Under the pieces are notes generated by a model, which saw only the letters and a program-made list of their open reading frames with translations, made no database searches and had not been told where the DNA came from. This document shows, one piece after another, positions 27,682 through 36,530 of a stretch of DNA of 64,000 bases. Origin of the DNA: Planctomycetota bacterium (GTDB lineage Bacteria > Planctomycetota > J058 > J103); assembly GCA_026004615.1 (NCBI GenBank), contig BPJM01000003.1, positions 186,001-250,000 of the forward strand. Direction: 5' to 3'. Position 1 is the stretch's first letter. Every line of letters begins with the position of its first letter. The translations under genes and the position numbers were made by a program.

Positions 27682-29340
27682 ATGGCGAGACGCAAGGGGG
27701 GCCGAACCCGCACCAGCCAGCTCGCGCGCCTGCTGGAACGCGGCCACCAGCAGGGCTTTTTGACCTACGAGGAGCTCGGCATGCAGTGGCCGGGCCTGCT
27801 CGAGCAGCCCGAGGAGCTGGACCGGGTGCTCGATGCGCTGGAGGCCGAGGGGATCGAGGTCGTGCCGCGCGAGCAGGGCGCGGCCGAGGCGGCGCTGGAG
27901 GAGGAGTCGGAAGCCGCTTGCGCGCGCGACGCGGCTCTGGACGACCCCATCCACGCCTACTTCTCCCGCATGAGCGAGATCCCGCTGCTGAGCCGGGACG
28001 AGGAGTACGCGCTTGCGGTGCGCCTGGACGAGTGCAAGCGCGAGTTGCGGGCGCTGGTGTTGACCACGCGGCTGGGTTTCGCCGAGGCACGCAAGCTCTT
28101 GCGCAAGGCGACGACCAGCAAGCTCGTCTACGACCGGGTCGTGCGCAGCGAGCACAAGCCCCGGCGCAAGCAGGTGCTGGCCCAGATCGAGGAGCACCTG
28201 CGGGAGCTGGACTCGATCTGGGAGCTGGCCTGCGGGCACGCCGCGCGGCTGGGGCGCGGCCGCCGCCAGGACCGGCTGCGGCTCAAGGCGGAGCTGAACG
28301 AGCGGCTCGAACGGGCGCTCGGCATCCTGGAGTGCTACGAGATCGACGTCGCGCTGCTGCTGAAGTGGAAGCAGCGACTGGAGGAGGCGCTGCACCAGCT
28401 GCTGCGCTACCGCATCGACCGGCGGCTGGAGGCGCGCCGCCGCGGCGAGCACAAGCAGCCCGCCCGCACGGCGCGGGCCATCGATGCCGCCTCCGGCGAG
28501 CCTGCCCAGGACGCGCACTACCGCGAACTGCTGGCCCGGCACTGGGAGAGCCCGGGCGAGCTGTGGAAGCGGATCCAGCAGCTGCGCGTGGTCGCCGCGC
28601 AGTTCAACCAGGCCAAGCGCGAACTCAGCATCGGCAACCTCCGGCTGGTGGTCTCGATCGCCAAGCGCTACCGCAACCGCGGGGTCGGCTTCCTGGACCT
28701 GATCCAGGAGGGCAACACGGGCCTGTTGCGTGCGGTGGAGAAGTTCGACCATACCAAGGGCTTCAAGTTCTCCACCTACGCCACCTGGTGGATCCGCCAG
28801 TCGGTCACGCGTGCCATCACCGAGAAGTCGCGCCTGATCCGCACCCCGGTGCAGATGGCGGAGACGGTCGGGCGGCTCAAGCGGGCCGCGCGCGAGATCT
28901 ACGAGCGCACCGGGCGTCGCGCCAGCATCATCGAGCTGGCACGCCACCTGGATCTGGATGCCGACGACATGCGGACGGCGGCGGAGATCGCGCGCCGCCC
29001 GGTCAGCCTCAGCATGCCGGTGGGCGAGGGGCGCGATGGCGCGTTCAGCGATTTCATCGAGGACAAGGATGCCGACGACCCGACCCGCGGGGTGACCCGG
29101 GACCTGCTCCGGGAGCGGCTGGAAGCGGTGCTCGATACCTTGACCGAGCGCGAGAAGCAGATCGTCAAGATGCGCTTCGGGATCGGCGGCGAGACCTATA
29201 CCCTCGAGGAGCTGGGCAAGCGCTTCAACGTGACGCGCGAGCGGATCCGGCAGATCGAGATCCGCGCGCTGAAGAAGCTCCAGCACCCCATGCGGGCCAA
29301 GCGCCTGGAGAGCTTCCTCAGCGTGCTCGACCAGGACTAG
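27682..29340 (+). CDS. rpoD: Primary sigma factor of RNA polymerase (RpoD/SigA)
   Basis: A 552-residue housekeeping sigma-70. Region 1.1 is present ([13 protein letters not shown]...[13 protein letters not shown]), and region 1.2 reads [22 protein letters not shown] long, divergent, charged helical stretch (about 130-300) precedes region 2 (from [16 protein letters not shown] at 319 through [17 protein letters not shown]). Regions 3 and 4 follow, with [14 protein letters not shown] at 487 and the helix-turn-helix [24 protein letters not shown]. The spacer recalls planctomycete RpoD proteins. ATG 27682 has AGGAG 11 bases upstream; GTG 27646, just after a TATGCT box (27635-27640), is an alternative leaderless start. 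It would recognise the promoters listed here. Confidence 0.95.
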   Translation: MARRKGGRTRTSQLARLLERGHQQGFLTYEELGMQWPGLLEQPEELDRVLDALEAEGIEVVPREQGAAEAALEEESEAACARDAALDDPIHAYFSRMSEIPLLSRDEEYALAVRLDECKRELRALVLTTRLGFAEARKLLRKATTSKLVYDRVVRSEHKPRRKQVLAQIEEHLRELDSIWELACGHAARLGRGRRQDRLRLKAELNERLERALGILECYEIDVALLLKWKQRLEEALHQLLRYRIDRRLEARRRGEHKQPARTARAIDAASGEPAQDAHYRELLARHWESPGELWKRIQQLRVVAAQFNQAKRELSIGNLRLVVSIAKRYRNRGVGFLDLIQEGNTGLLRAVEKFDHTKGFKFSTYATWWIRQSVTRAITEKSRLIRTPVQMAETVGRLKRAAREIYERTGRRASIIELARHLDLDADDMRTAAEIARRPVSLSMPVGEGRDGAFSDFIEDKDADDPTRGVTRDLLRERLEAVLDTLTEREKQIVKMRFGIGGETYTLEELGKRFNVTRERIRQIEIRALKKLQHPMRAKRLESFLSVLDQD

Positions 29341-29368
29341 GCCCCACTGCCGTGCCGCGCGCGAGGGG

Positions 29369-29385
29369 CCGGCCCGCCGGGCCGG
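29369..29385 (+). terminator. Possible rho-independent terminator after rpoD
   Basis: A perfect 7-base-pair all-GC stem with a 3-base loop lies 28 bases after the rpoD stop. Only two T follow, so termination strength is doubtful. Confidence 0.35.
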
Positions 29386-29439
29386 GCCTTCGCGGTCGGC
29401 CTTGCGCGCGGCGGCTGCGGGCGCTTGCATGGCGGCATC

Positions 29440-30795
29440 ATGAGCGGCGGCGCGCTACCCGAGGCTGTGCACCAGGAGTGCCTCGCCCACCTGCAGGCGC
29501 TGCTGCGCATCGACACCAGCAATCCGCCCGGCAACGAGCGGCCGGCGGCAGAGTACGTCCGGGACGTGTTGGCGCGCGAGGGCATCGCGGCGCAGCTGTT
29601 CGAGCCGGCGCCCGGGCGCGCCAACCTGGTCGCCCGCCTGCGCAGCCGCGGTGCCGCCGCGCCGCTGCTGCTGAGTTCGCATCTCGACGTGGTGCCGGTG
29701 GAGCGCGAGCGCTGGAGCGTGGAGCCCTTCGGCGGCGAGGTGCGCGAGGGAGCGGTGTGGGGCCGCGGTGCCGTCGACATGAAGGGGATGACGGCGCTGG
29801 AGCTCACGAGCCTGTTGCTGCTGCACCGCTCCCGGGCGCCGCTGGCGCGCGATGTGATCCTGCTCTGCCTGGCCGACGAGGAGGCCGGCATGGAGTATGG
29901 CTCGCGCTGGATGGTGGAGCACGCCCCTGAAGCGATCCGCGCCGGCTGGTGCCTGAACGAGGTGGGGGGATTCTCGAGCAGCCTCGGAGGGCAGACGGTC
30001 TATCCGATCGGCGTGGCGGAAAAGGGCTTCGTCTGGCTCGAGCTGAGCGCCGAGGGCATGGCCGGGCACGGCTCTTTGCCGCCGCCCTCGGCCGCCATCG
30101 GCGAGCTGGCGCGGGCGCTGGTGCGGCTGGGGCGCCGGCCGCTCGCACGCCACCTCCACCCGGCCGCCCGGCGGTTCATCGCCGAGGCAGCGGCCGCCGC
30201 GGGCGGGCTGCGGGGGCTGGTGCTGCGCGCCCTGCTGCATCCGATCCTGGCACCGCTGGCGCTCCGGCTCATCGCCGCCGCCGAGCCCGACAAGGCCCGG
30301 GCGCTGTCCGCCATGCTCCACCTGACGGTCAGTCCGACCGTGCTGCGGGCGGGCAACAAGGAAAACGTGATCCCGAGCGTCGCCCGCGCGGTGCTGGACT
30401 GCCGCTTTCCGCCGGGCATGGACGCCGAGACCGCCATCGCGGCGGTCAGGCGGCGCGTGGGCCCCCGCCTTGGGGTGCGCGAACTGGCGCGCGGCCGGCC
30501 CACCCAGGCGCCGACCGCCACCGCGCTGTTCCGCCTGCTGTGCGAGACCGTCGAGCGGCGCGATCCGGGCGCCAGGGCGGTGCCCTGGCTGAATGTCGGT
30601 TTCACCGACGCCGCCGAGCTGAGCCGGTTGGGCATCTGCTGCTACGGCTTCTTCCCGCTCAAGCTGCCGCCCGAGCTGCCCTTCGCCGCGCTGCTGCACG
30701 GTCACGACGAACGACTGCCGCTCGCCGCGCTGCGCTGGGGACTGGAGACCTTCTACGAGGTCGTGCACGCGTTTGCGACCAGCGCCCAGGACTGA
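29440..30795 (+). CDS. M20-family metallopeptidase (ArgE/DapE/carboxypeptidase type)
   Basis: A 451-residue zinc amidohydrolase. The metal-binding motifs are in order: LLLSSHLDVVPV (His and Asp), GRGAVDMKGM with the bridging Asp, and CLADEEAGMEYGS carrying the catalytic Glu-Glu pair. The dimerisation lid (about 190-330) has the usual GHGSLPPPSAAI start. The final metal His would be in LLHGHDERLP. Such enzymes deacylate amino acids or trim peptides; the exact substrate cannot be told. ATG 29440 is used, with TTG 29425 as an alternative. It is 99 bases after rpoD and converges on the FHA gene. Confidence 0.9.
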   Translation: MSGGALPEAVHQECLAHLQALLRIDTSNPPGNERPAAEYVRDVLAREGIAAQLFEPAPGRANLVARLRSRGAAAPLLLSSHLDVVPVERERWSVEPFGGEVREGAVWGRGAVDMKGMTALELTSLLLLHRSRAPLARDVILLCLADEEAGMEYGSRWMVEHAPEAIRAGWCLNEVGGFSSSLGGQTVYPIGVAEKGFVWLELSAEGMAGHGSLPPPSAAIGELARALVRLGRRPLARHLHPAARRFIAEAAAAAGGLRGLVLRALLHPILAPLALRLIAAAEPDKARALSAMLHLTVSPTVLRAGNKENVIPSVARAVLDCRFPPGMDAETAIAAVRRRVGPRLGVRELARGRPTQAPTATALFRLLCETVERRDPGARAVPWLNVGFTDAAELSRLGICCYGFFPLKLPPELPFAALLHGHDERLPLAALRWGLETFYEVVHAFATSAQD

Positions 30796-30823
30796 GCGCG
30801 GCGGCGAAGAAGGCGCCGGGGGC

Positions 30824-30845
30824 GCGCACCGGCACCGGTGTGCGC
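30824..30845. terminator. Hairpin between convergent genes
   Basis: An inverted repeat GCGCACC...GGTGTGCGC in the 83-base gap between the M20 peptidase and the FHA gene. No T-run on either side; it may act as a weak bidirectional terminator. Confidence 0.3.
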
Positions 30846-30878
30846 GGCGGCGCGGGGCGGAGGGGAGCCGGGGCAGGG

Positions 30879-32405
30879 CTAGGGCGCGGGCGGCAGCAGC
30901 CCCGCGGGCAGCTCGGGCTGGCGGATCTGGCCGGCGCGGTGAGCGATGATCAGCGCGTCCACCACCCGCGGGTCGAAGCGGGCGGGGCTGTCCGCGCGCA
31001 GGCGCAGCAACGCCTCCTTCAGGGTGAGGCGGCGGCCCTGGGGCGGCTCGCCGATCACCATCAGCGCATCCAGCTGATCGGCCACCGCGAGGATGCGCGC
31101 GGCCAGCGGGATGCGCTCCCCGGGCAGCCCGTCGGGCAGCCCGCTGCCGTCCATGCGCTCGTGGTAGTGGCGGATCACCGGCAACACGAACTCCAGCCCC
31201 TCGATCCGCCGGATGATCTTCTCGCTGACCTCGTAGCGCCGCCGCAGCGCCTCGCGATCGCCAGCCGCCGGGTCGGCCGGCACCGCGGGGATCACGATGT
31301 GGTCGATGTTGTGCAACAGCGCTGCCATCTGGATGCGGTGCGACTCGGCTGCCCCCAGCCCCAGGGCGCCCGCGATGGCTGCGCAGTAGCTGGCGACGCG
31401 TGCCGAGTGGCCGGTATAGACGGGGTCCCGCATCTCGAGCAGCGAGGCGAGGGTCTGGACCGTGCTGAACAGCGCCCGTTCCTGCTTGCGCGCCAGCAGC
31501 AACCCCTGCAAGGCGATCCCGGCCTGCAGCGCCACCGCGCTCGCGAACTCCAGCTCCTGCAGCCCGAAGGGCTCGCGCTCATCGTGCGCGGCGACATACA
31601 GCACACCGTGGACGTGCTCCATGGCGAGCAGGGGGGCAGCGATCACCGAATGCGGCCGCCCGATGCCGATCGCCGAGCGGCGCGGATCGGGGCTCGGCCC
31701 GCGCGGCTCGCCGGTGGTGAGCAGCGGCCGGCCCGTCTGCACCACCTTGCGGATGGCGCCGGCGGAGATCACGGGCGCGCCGCGCTCGGCCAGCGCCGCC
31801 GGCTGGTAGCTCGCCTCCAGCTCCAGTTCCTGGGTGCCTTCGGTGCGCAAAAACAGGCAGACGTGGTCGGCCTCCAGCGCCGTCGCCACCAGCTCCACCA
31901 CCGACTGCGCCAGCTGGCGGGGCTCGCGCGCCTGCGCGATGAGCTGCGCGCACCGGTAGAGCTGCTTGATCTCCGGGCCCCGCTCCTGCACCTGGGCCGG
32001 CTCGGCCAGATCGTCCAGGTCACCGCTCAGGTGTTCGTCGATCCGGATGGTCGTGGTGGCATCGGCGTTCGGTGCCAGCCGTACCCGCCGGGCTGGATAG
32101 TGTGCCAGCGCCCCCCCGCCCTTGTCCTCGAAGATGAGCACGGTCGAGCCGATGCGCAGCTCGTCCCCATCGCGCAACAGCTCCTCGCGCACCCGCTCCT
32201 CGTTGACGAAGGTCCCGTTGCGGCTGCCCAGATCGCGGATGAAGTGCATCTCGCCGACCCGGAACAGCTCGGCGTGCCGGCGGGAGACGCCCTGATCCAG
32301 GATCTGGATCTCGGCGCGGTCGTCCCGCCCGATGATCAGCGGCGCTTCTCCGATCTCGAACACCGCCCCGGCGTTGGGACCGCTCTTGACGCGGACCAGC
32401 GGCAT
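30879..32405 (-). CDS. FHA-GAF-HD signalling protein with degenerate HD-GYP domain
   Basis: A 508-residue cytoplasmic signalling protein. Residues 1-95 are an FHA phosphothreonine-binding domain (IIGRDD, then VSRRHAE and LGSRNGTFVN). Residues about 150-300 are a GAF sensor domain (VLYVAAHDERE region). The rest is HD-GYP-like (GHSARVASYCAAIAG; HYHERMDGSGLPDG; LAARILAVADQLDAL). The key HD pair is HN (His365-Asn366 in LLHNIDH) and GYP is GLP, so cyclic-di-GMP hydrolysis is unlikely; binding or a scaffold role is possible. ATG 32405 at the FHA domain edge is preferred to ATG 32456. It lies 139 bases downstream of lolD on the same strand. Confidence 0.88.
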   Translation of the reverse strand: MPLVRVKSGPNAGAVFEIGEAPLIIGRDDRAEIQILDQGVSRRHAELFRVGEMHFIRDLGSRNGTFVNEERVREELLRDGDELRIGSTVLIFEDKGGGALAHYPARRVRLAPNADATTTIRIDEHLSGDLDDLAEPAQVQERGPEIKQLYRCAQLIAQAREPRQLAQSVVELVATALEADHVCLFLRTEGTQELELEASYQPAALAERGAPVISAGAIRKVVQTGRPLLTTGEPRGPSPDPRRSAIGIGRPHSVIAAPLLAMEHVHGVLYVAAHDEREPFGLQELEFASAVALQAGIALQGLLLARKQERALFSTVQTLASLLEMRDPVYTGHSARVASYCAAIAGALGLGAAESHRIQMAALLHNIDHIVIPAVPADPAAGDREALRRRYEVSEKIIRRIEGLEFVLPVIRHYHERMDGSGLPDGLPGERIPLAARILAVADQLDALMVIGEPPQGRRLTLKEALLRLRADSPARFDPRVVDALIIAHRAGQIRQPELPAGLLPPAP

Positions 32406-32544
32406 CGCCCAGCCTACCCTCGCCTGCGCGCCCCCCTCGAGGGTCTCCTCCAGCATAACCGGCGGCGGGCAGCTTGTCGCCCTGGGCCGCGGCGCCGCGC
32501 GTTCGCGCCGGCTCGCCCTCGCCGCTCTGCCCGGAGCGGGCCGC

Positions 32545-33262
32545 TCAGGCCTCCAGCCGCCCCGCCGACATGTGCAGCTCGCGGTCGGCGCGGGCGGCCA
32601 CCTGGGCATCGTGGGTCACGATGACGAAAGTGGTCTCGGTGGTGCGCTTGAGCTCCCAGAGCAGCTCCAGGATGCCCTGGGCGGTGCGCTGGTCGAGATT
32701 GCCGGTCGGCTCGTCGCACAGCACCACCTCGGGCTCGTTCATGAGCGCGCGCGCGATCGCCACCCGCTGCCGCTCGCCGCCCGACAGCTGCGGCGGGCGG
32801 TGGTGCAGCCGCGCGGCCAGCCCGACCTGCGCCAGCAGCTCGGCGGCCCGCGCGCGCGCGGCGCGCCGGTCGTAGCGCCGCGGGCGGTCGCGCACCATCC
32901 GGGCCAGGCAGACGTTTTCCAGCGCGTCGAGGTCGCGCAGCAGGTGATAGAACTGGAAGACGAAACCGATGCGCGCCGCCCGGTAGGCTGCGCGCTCGGC
33001 CGGGCCCAGCGCCAGCACGTCCCACCCCATCGATCCAGACCCGGCCCTGGTCCGGCTCTTCCAGCAGGCCCAGGATGTGCAGCAGGGTCGACTTGCCGGC
33101 TCCCGAGGGGCCGCGGATCGCCAGCAGCTCGTTGCGGCGCACCGTCAGGTCGACCCCGCGCAGCACCTCCAGGCGCTGCGGGCCCACGACGAAGCTCTTG
33201 ACCAGGCCCTCGGCCCGCAGCACCGCCGGCGCCGCTCCGGCCGCCGCGCCGCTGCTACTCAT
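32545..33262 (-). pseudogene. lolD: LolD-type lipoprotein-release ATPase, interrupted by a +1 frameshift
   Basis: Encodes the ATPase of the LolCDE complex that extracts outer-membrane lipoproteins. The first part starts at ATG 33262 and runs 79 residues, with Walker A GPSGAGKS (51-58), through RVWIDG. The rest is in another frame and contains the LolD-like FVFQFYHLL, signature LSGGERQRVAIARAL, Walker B VVLCDEPTGNLD and the VTHD switch. One extra G in the GGG at 33021-33023 causes the shift; removing it restores WIDGVDVLALGPAER and an intact protein of about 238 residues. The clean remainder suggests a sequencing or assembly error rather than decay. Overlaps the lolC stop by eight bases. Confidence 0.85.
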
Positions 33263-34598
33263 AGCGCAGCGCCTCCAGCGGATCGAGCCGTGCCGCCCGG
33301 TAGGCGGGGTAGAGCGCGAGCAAGAACCCCAGCACCACCACCGGCACCACACAGATCACCACCATCTCCGGGGTGACCCGGCTGGGGATCTCCTGCAGGT
33401 AGTAGATCGAGGGATCGAACACGCGCCGGCCGAGGAGCGGGGCGAGCACGTTGCGGTCGATCTCGTTGATGTACGCCACGAAGCCGAGCCCGAACACCAC
33501 TCCGAGCGCGGAACCCAGGATGGCGATCAGCCCGCCCTGCCAGAGGAAGATCGACATGATGCCGCGCCGCGTCGCTCCCAGCGCCGCCAGGATGCCGAGG
33601 TCCTTGATCTTCTCGACCACGCTCATGGTCAGGATCGAGGTCAGGTTCAATCCCGCCAGCACGATCAGGAAGAACACGATGAAGTAGATCAAAAACTGCT
33701 CGGTCTTGACCGCCTCCAGCAGATTCTGGTTGCGCTTGAACCAGGGCACCACCTGCAGGCCGGGGAGGTCCACCTCCCGGCGGATGCGCTCGGCGACGGC
33801 GGCTGCCTGCTGGTAGTCGTCGAGCTTGAGCGCGATCCCGGTGTGCCGCTCCCCGACGTCGAAAAACCGCTGCGCGGCGGCGATGGTCGTCAGCGTGATG
33901 CTCTCGTCCAGGTCGTACCAGCCGGACTGGATGACGCCGGAGACCTCGAACTCCATCTCCCGCACGTCCTCCTGGCGGATCTGCGTCGGGTCGCCTTCGG
34001 CGGCCGCCGGCGCGATCGCGACCAGCTTCACCTTGTCGCCGAGCTGCATGCTGAGCTGCACCAGCAGCTGGCCGCCGACCACCAGCGGCGGCAAGCCGCT
34101 GCGGGTGGGCCCGAAGGCCTCGGCCACGGTCGGCTTGCGGTTCGGGGTGCGGGCGATGACATCCGCCATGAGGCTGCGCAGCTCGGGGTGGCGCTCCACC
34201 TGCAGCTCGAGGATCTCCCGCTCCGACAGCAGGTAGTCCGCCAGCTTGCCGACCTGCACCTCCTTGGCCGGATCGATCCCGCGCAGCACCCCCGGCTTCC
34301 AGGTGCGGAAGCTCCGGATCACGACCTCGCTGTGCAGATAGGGTGCCGCGGCCTTGACGTGCGGGAGCGCGCGCAGCTGCGCCTCCAGCGCGGCGGCATC
34401 GGCGAGGCCGAACCCCCGCGTCTCCACGCTCACGTCGGAGATCGTGCTGCGGATCTTCTCGTGGAACTCGCGCTGGAACCCTCCCATCACCGCGGTGACG
34501 ATGAGCAGCACCGCGACTCCGAGCGCGAGCACGAAGATCGCCACGTAGCTGATCGCGCGCGAGCGCAGATAGCGCAGCGTCATGAAGCGCCGGTACAT
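33255..34598 (-). CDS. lolC: Lipoprotein-releasing ABC permease (LolC/LolE family)
   Basis: A 447-residue inner-membrane protein with the four-helix FtsX/MacB topology: helix 1 near 17-40 (YVAIFVLALGVAVLLIVTAV), a large periplasmic domain (about 42-300), and three C-terminal helices. The family segments GGFQREFHEKI and LTSILTMSVVEKIKDLGILAALGATRRGI, which contacts the ATPase, are clear. The C-terminus ends YPAYRAARLDPLEALRYE. With LolD it moves lipoproteins from the inner membrane to LolA, so the organism should have an outer membrane. A single permease is seen, so it may work as a homodimer (LolF-like). Transcription starts almost at ATG 34598. Confidence 0.92.
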   Translation of the reverse strand: MYRRFMTLRYLRSRAISYVAIFVLALGVAVLLIVTAVMGGFQREFHEKIRSTISDVSVETRGFGLADAAALEAQLRALPHVKAAAPYLHSEVVIRSFRTWKPGVLRGIDPAKEVQVGKLADYLLSEREILELQVERHPELRSLMADVIARTPNRKPTVAEAFGPTRSGLPPLVVGGQLLVQLSMQLGDKVKLVAIAPAAAEGDPTQIRQEDVREMEFEVSGVIQSGWYDLDESITLTTIAAAQRFFDVGERHTGIALKLDDYQQAAAVAERIRREVDLPGLQVVPWFKRNQNLLEAVKTEQFLIYFIVFFLIVLAGLNLTSILTMSVVEKIKDLGILAALGATRRGIMSIFLWQGGLIAILGSALGVVFGLGFVAYINEIDRNVLAPLLGRRVFDPSIYYLQEIPSRVTPEMVVICVVPVVVLGFLLALYPAYRAARLDPLEALRYE

Positions 34599-34607
34599 GG
34601 GGCAGGC

Positions 34608-34636
34608 ATGCTAGCCCCTCCGCCCGCGCTCGTCAA
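34608..34636 (-). promoter_or_regulatory. Sigma-70 promoter of lolC-lolD
   Basis: Minus strand TTGACG (34636-34631) and TAGCAT (34613-34608), spacing 17. Nine bases separate the -10 box from ATG 34598, so the leader is at most a few bases. Confidence 0.6.
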
Positions 34637-34705
34637 CTCGACCGGCCGCCCGTTGCGCAGGCTCCGGCGCGGGCTTTCGCCGCTCGGGGGAGCGTGTCCG
34701 AGGCC

Positions 34706-35092
34706 TCAGTTCAGCTCGGGCTGGACGCGATGGGACTCGACCAGGCGCGCGATGACGCGGCGGGCCGCCTGCGGCAAGGCCTCGAGCGCAATCCCGATGT
34801 GGTGCCGCCCGCCCCGCCCGCGCGCCACCCGCACCACCCGGCCATGCACCGGCAGGTGGCCCTCGCGGCAGCGCAGCACCACCACCACGCGGCGCCCGGG
34901 GCAGACCGGCACCGCCGACCGGAACAGCAGGCCGGTGCGGGAGATGTTGAGGACCCGGCCGTACAGCGGCTCGGTCCACTCCTGCTCGCCGGGCCAGGCG
35001 CCGGGTTCGGGCACCTCGTGCAGCCGCGCCCGCAGCGCCACCTCCACCCGCAGCGCGCTGCGGCGTTCGTCGATGGGTTCGACGACCGACAC
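34706..35092 (-). CDS. PilZ-domain protein
   Basis: A 128-residue single-domain protein. The cyclic-di-GMP-binding motifs are near canonical: ERRSALRVEV supplies the RxxxR element and LNISRTGLLFR the (D/N)xSxxG element, with Asn in the first position. The remaining strands (RVVVVLRCREGHLPVHGRVVRVARG) complete the beta-barrel. GTG 35092 is preceded by GGGAGGGG a few bases upstream and gives a compact domain; the open frame further upstream has no ribosome site. It would be a cyclic-di-GMP receptor acting on motility, polysaccharide or signalling partners, which are not in the window. Confidence 0.85.
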   Translation of the reverse strand: MSVVEPIDERRSALRVEVALRARLHEVPEPGAWPGEQEWTEPLYGRVLNISRTGLLFRSAVPVCPGRRVVVVLRCREGHLPVHGRVVRVARGRGGRHHIGIALEALPQAARRVIARLVESHRVQPELN

Positions 35093-35308
35093 CCGCCCCT
35101 CCCCCAGTCGCCGCGGATCGCCCTCCTCAGACTGGCATGCCGTGTCTCCGGCGTCAACCCGAGCTGCGGCGGGGCGGCGGCCCGAGGCCCGGCGCCCACC
35201 CGCCGCCTGGCCCCGCCCACAGCGTGCCGGCGCCGCGCGTAGCTGGAAACGCGCGCCAGGCTCGGCTACGATCGAGCGCGCGGCTACGGCGGAGGGGTAG
35301 GGCACGCG

Positions 35309-36530
35309 ATGGGCAAGCAGCGAGCGGCGCGCTGGCTCGGCGTGCTGGCCGTGCTGGGGGCAGCGCTCGGCCGCGGGGCCAGCGCCGCGGAAATCCGCAC
35401 CATCGCGGGCGAGTTCGAGGGCGAGCTGCTCGCGATCGCGCGCACCGCGCGGGGGGCTGGAGGTGCAGACGCGCGAGCGGCGGCTGCTGGCGGAGGAGGT
35501 GCGCGAGATCCGGCTCCAGCCACCGCCGGCCGGCCCGCCGCTCGCCCCGGTGCACCTGTTCCTGCGCACCGGGGACGAGCTGCTCGGCACCATCACCGCC
35601 GGCGATGCCGATGGGGTGACGATCGCGACCGCGAGTCTGGGCACCCTGACGGTGCCGCTCGATCTGGTGCGCGCGCTCGCCTGGCCCGAGGACTCCGAGC
35701 AGCTCGCTCGTTTTCGGCGCGAGGTGCTGCCCGAGGCGCCCGGCCGCGACGAGGTGGTGCTGCGCACCTGGTTGCGCCGGTCCGGCGCGCTGGAATCCGT
35801 CGGCCCTGACGGCGTGAGCGGGGAGTGGGACGCGCTGGGCTCCGCGCGCTTCGGGCGCGAGGAGGCGCTCGGCGTCCGGCTGGCGCCGCTCGGGCCGCTG
35901 CAGAGCGCCCCCCCCTCCCAGTCGGTGCAGCTCGAGCTGGCGGACGGCTGCCGTGTGGGCGGCGAGCTGGTGCAGCTCGCCGAGGGCAGGCTGCGCATCG
36001 CGCTGCCGTATGCGGGCGAGCGGGCGCTGCCGCTCGCGGAGGTGGCGGCGCTGTTCCTGCAGAGCGAGCGGTTCGTGTACGTATCCGACCTGGAACCGGT
36101 CGAGGTCGAGGAGCGCGCCCAGCTGATCTCCTTCGTCTTCGCGCATCAGCGGGACCGCACCGTCGCCGGCGGGCCGCTGCGGCTGGGTGGGCGGAGCTAC
36201 CGCAAGGGGATCGGGGTCCATGCCTACACGCGGCTGGTCTACGAGCTCGGCGGGCGGTACGTGCAGCTGCGCGCGGTGATCGGACTGGACGACGAGGCGC
36301 GCGCCATGCAGACCGTGGAGGGCACGGTGCGCTTTCAGGTGCGCGCGGACGGCCGCCCGCTGCTGGGCGCCGAGGGGGTGCTGCTGGATACCGAGGCGCC
36401 GCCCCGGCCGATCGAGCTCGAGCTGCGCGGGGTCCAGCGCCTGGAGCTGATCGCGGACTTCGGGCCGAGCGGGGACACGCTCGCCCGCGGCCTGTGGGCC
36501 GACGCCTTCCTGGTGCGGGCGAAGCCGTGA
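35309..36530 (+). pseudogene. Exported NPCBM/NEW2-like protein, interrupted by a +1 frameshift
   Basis: The first 45 residues from ATG 35309 form a signal peptide (WLGVLAVLGAALGRGASA) and the start of a mature domain (AEIRTIAGEFEGELLAIAR). The rest continues in another frame to TGA 36528-36530 and contains a beta-rich middle and a C-terminal NPCBM-like carbohydrate-binding module (LGGRSYRKGIGVHAYTRLVYEL, then FQVRADGRPLL). Removing one G from the run of six at 35451-35456 joins the frames smoothly (TARGLEVQTRERR), giving about 406 residues. A homopolymer sequencing error is the simplest reading. The stop overlaps the GTG of the next gene by four bases, so this is the first gene of a three-gene envelope operon. 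Confidence 0.75.

Noticed and set aside
33255-33262. Treating lolD as truly lost
   Set aside because: Everything except one base is intact on both sides of the shift, and the lolC partner is intact, so an error is more likely than decay.
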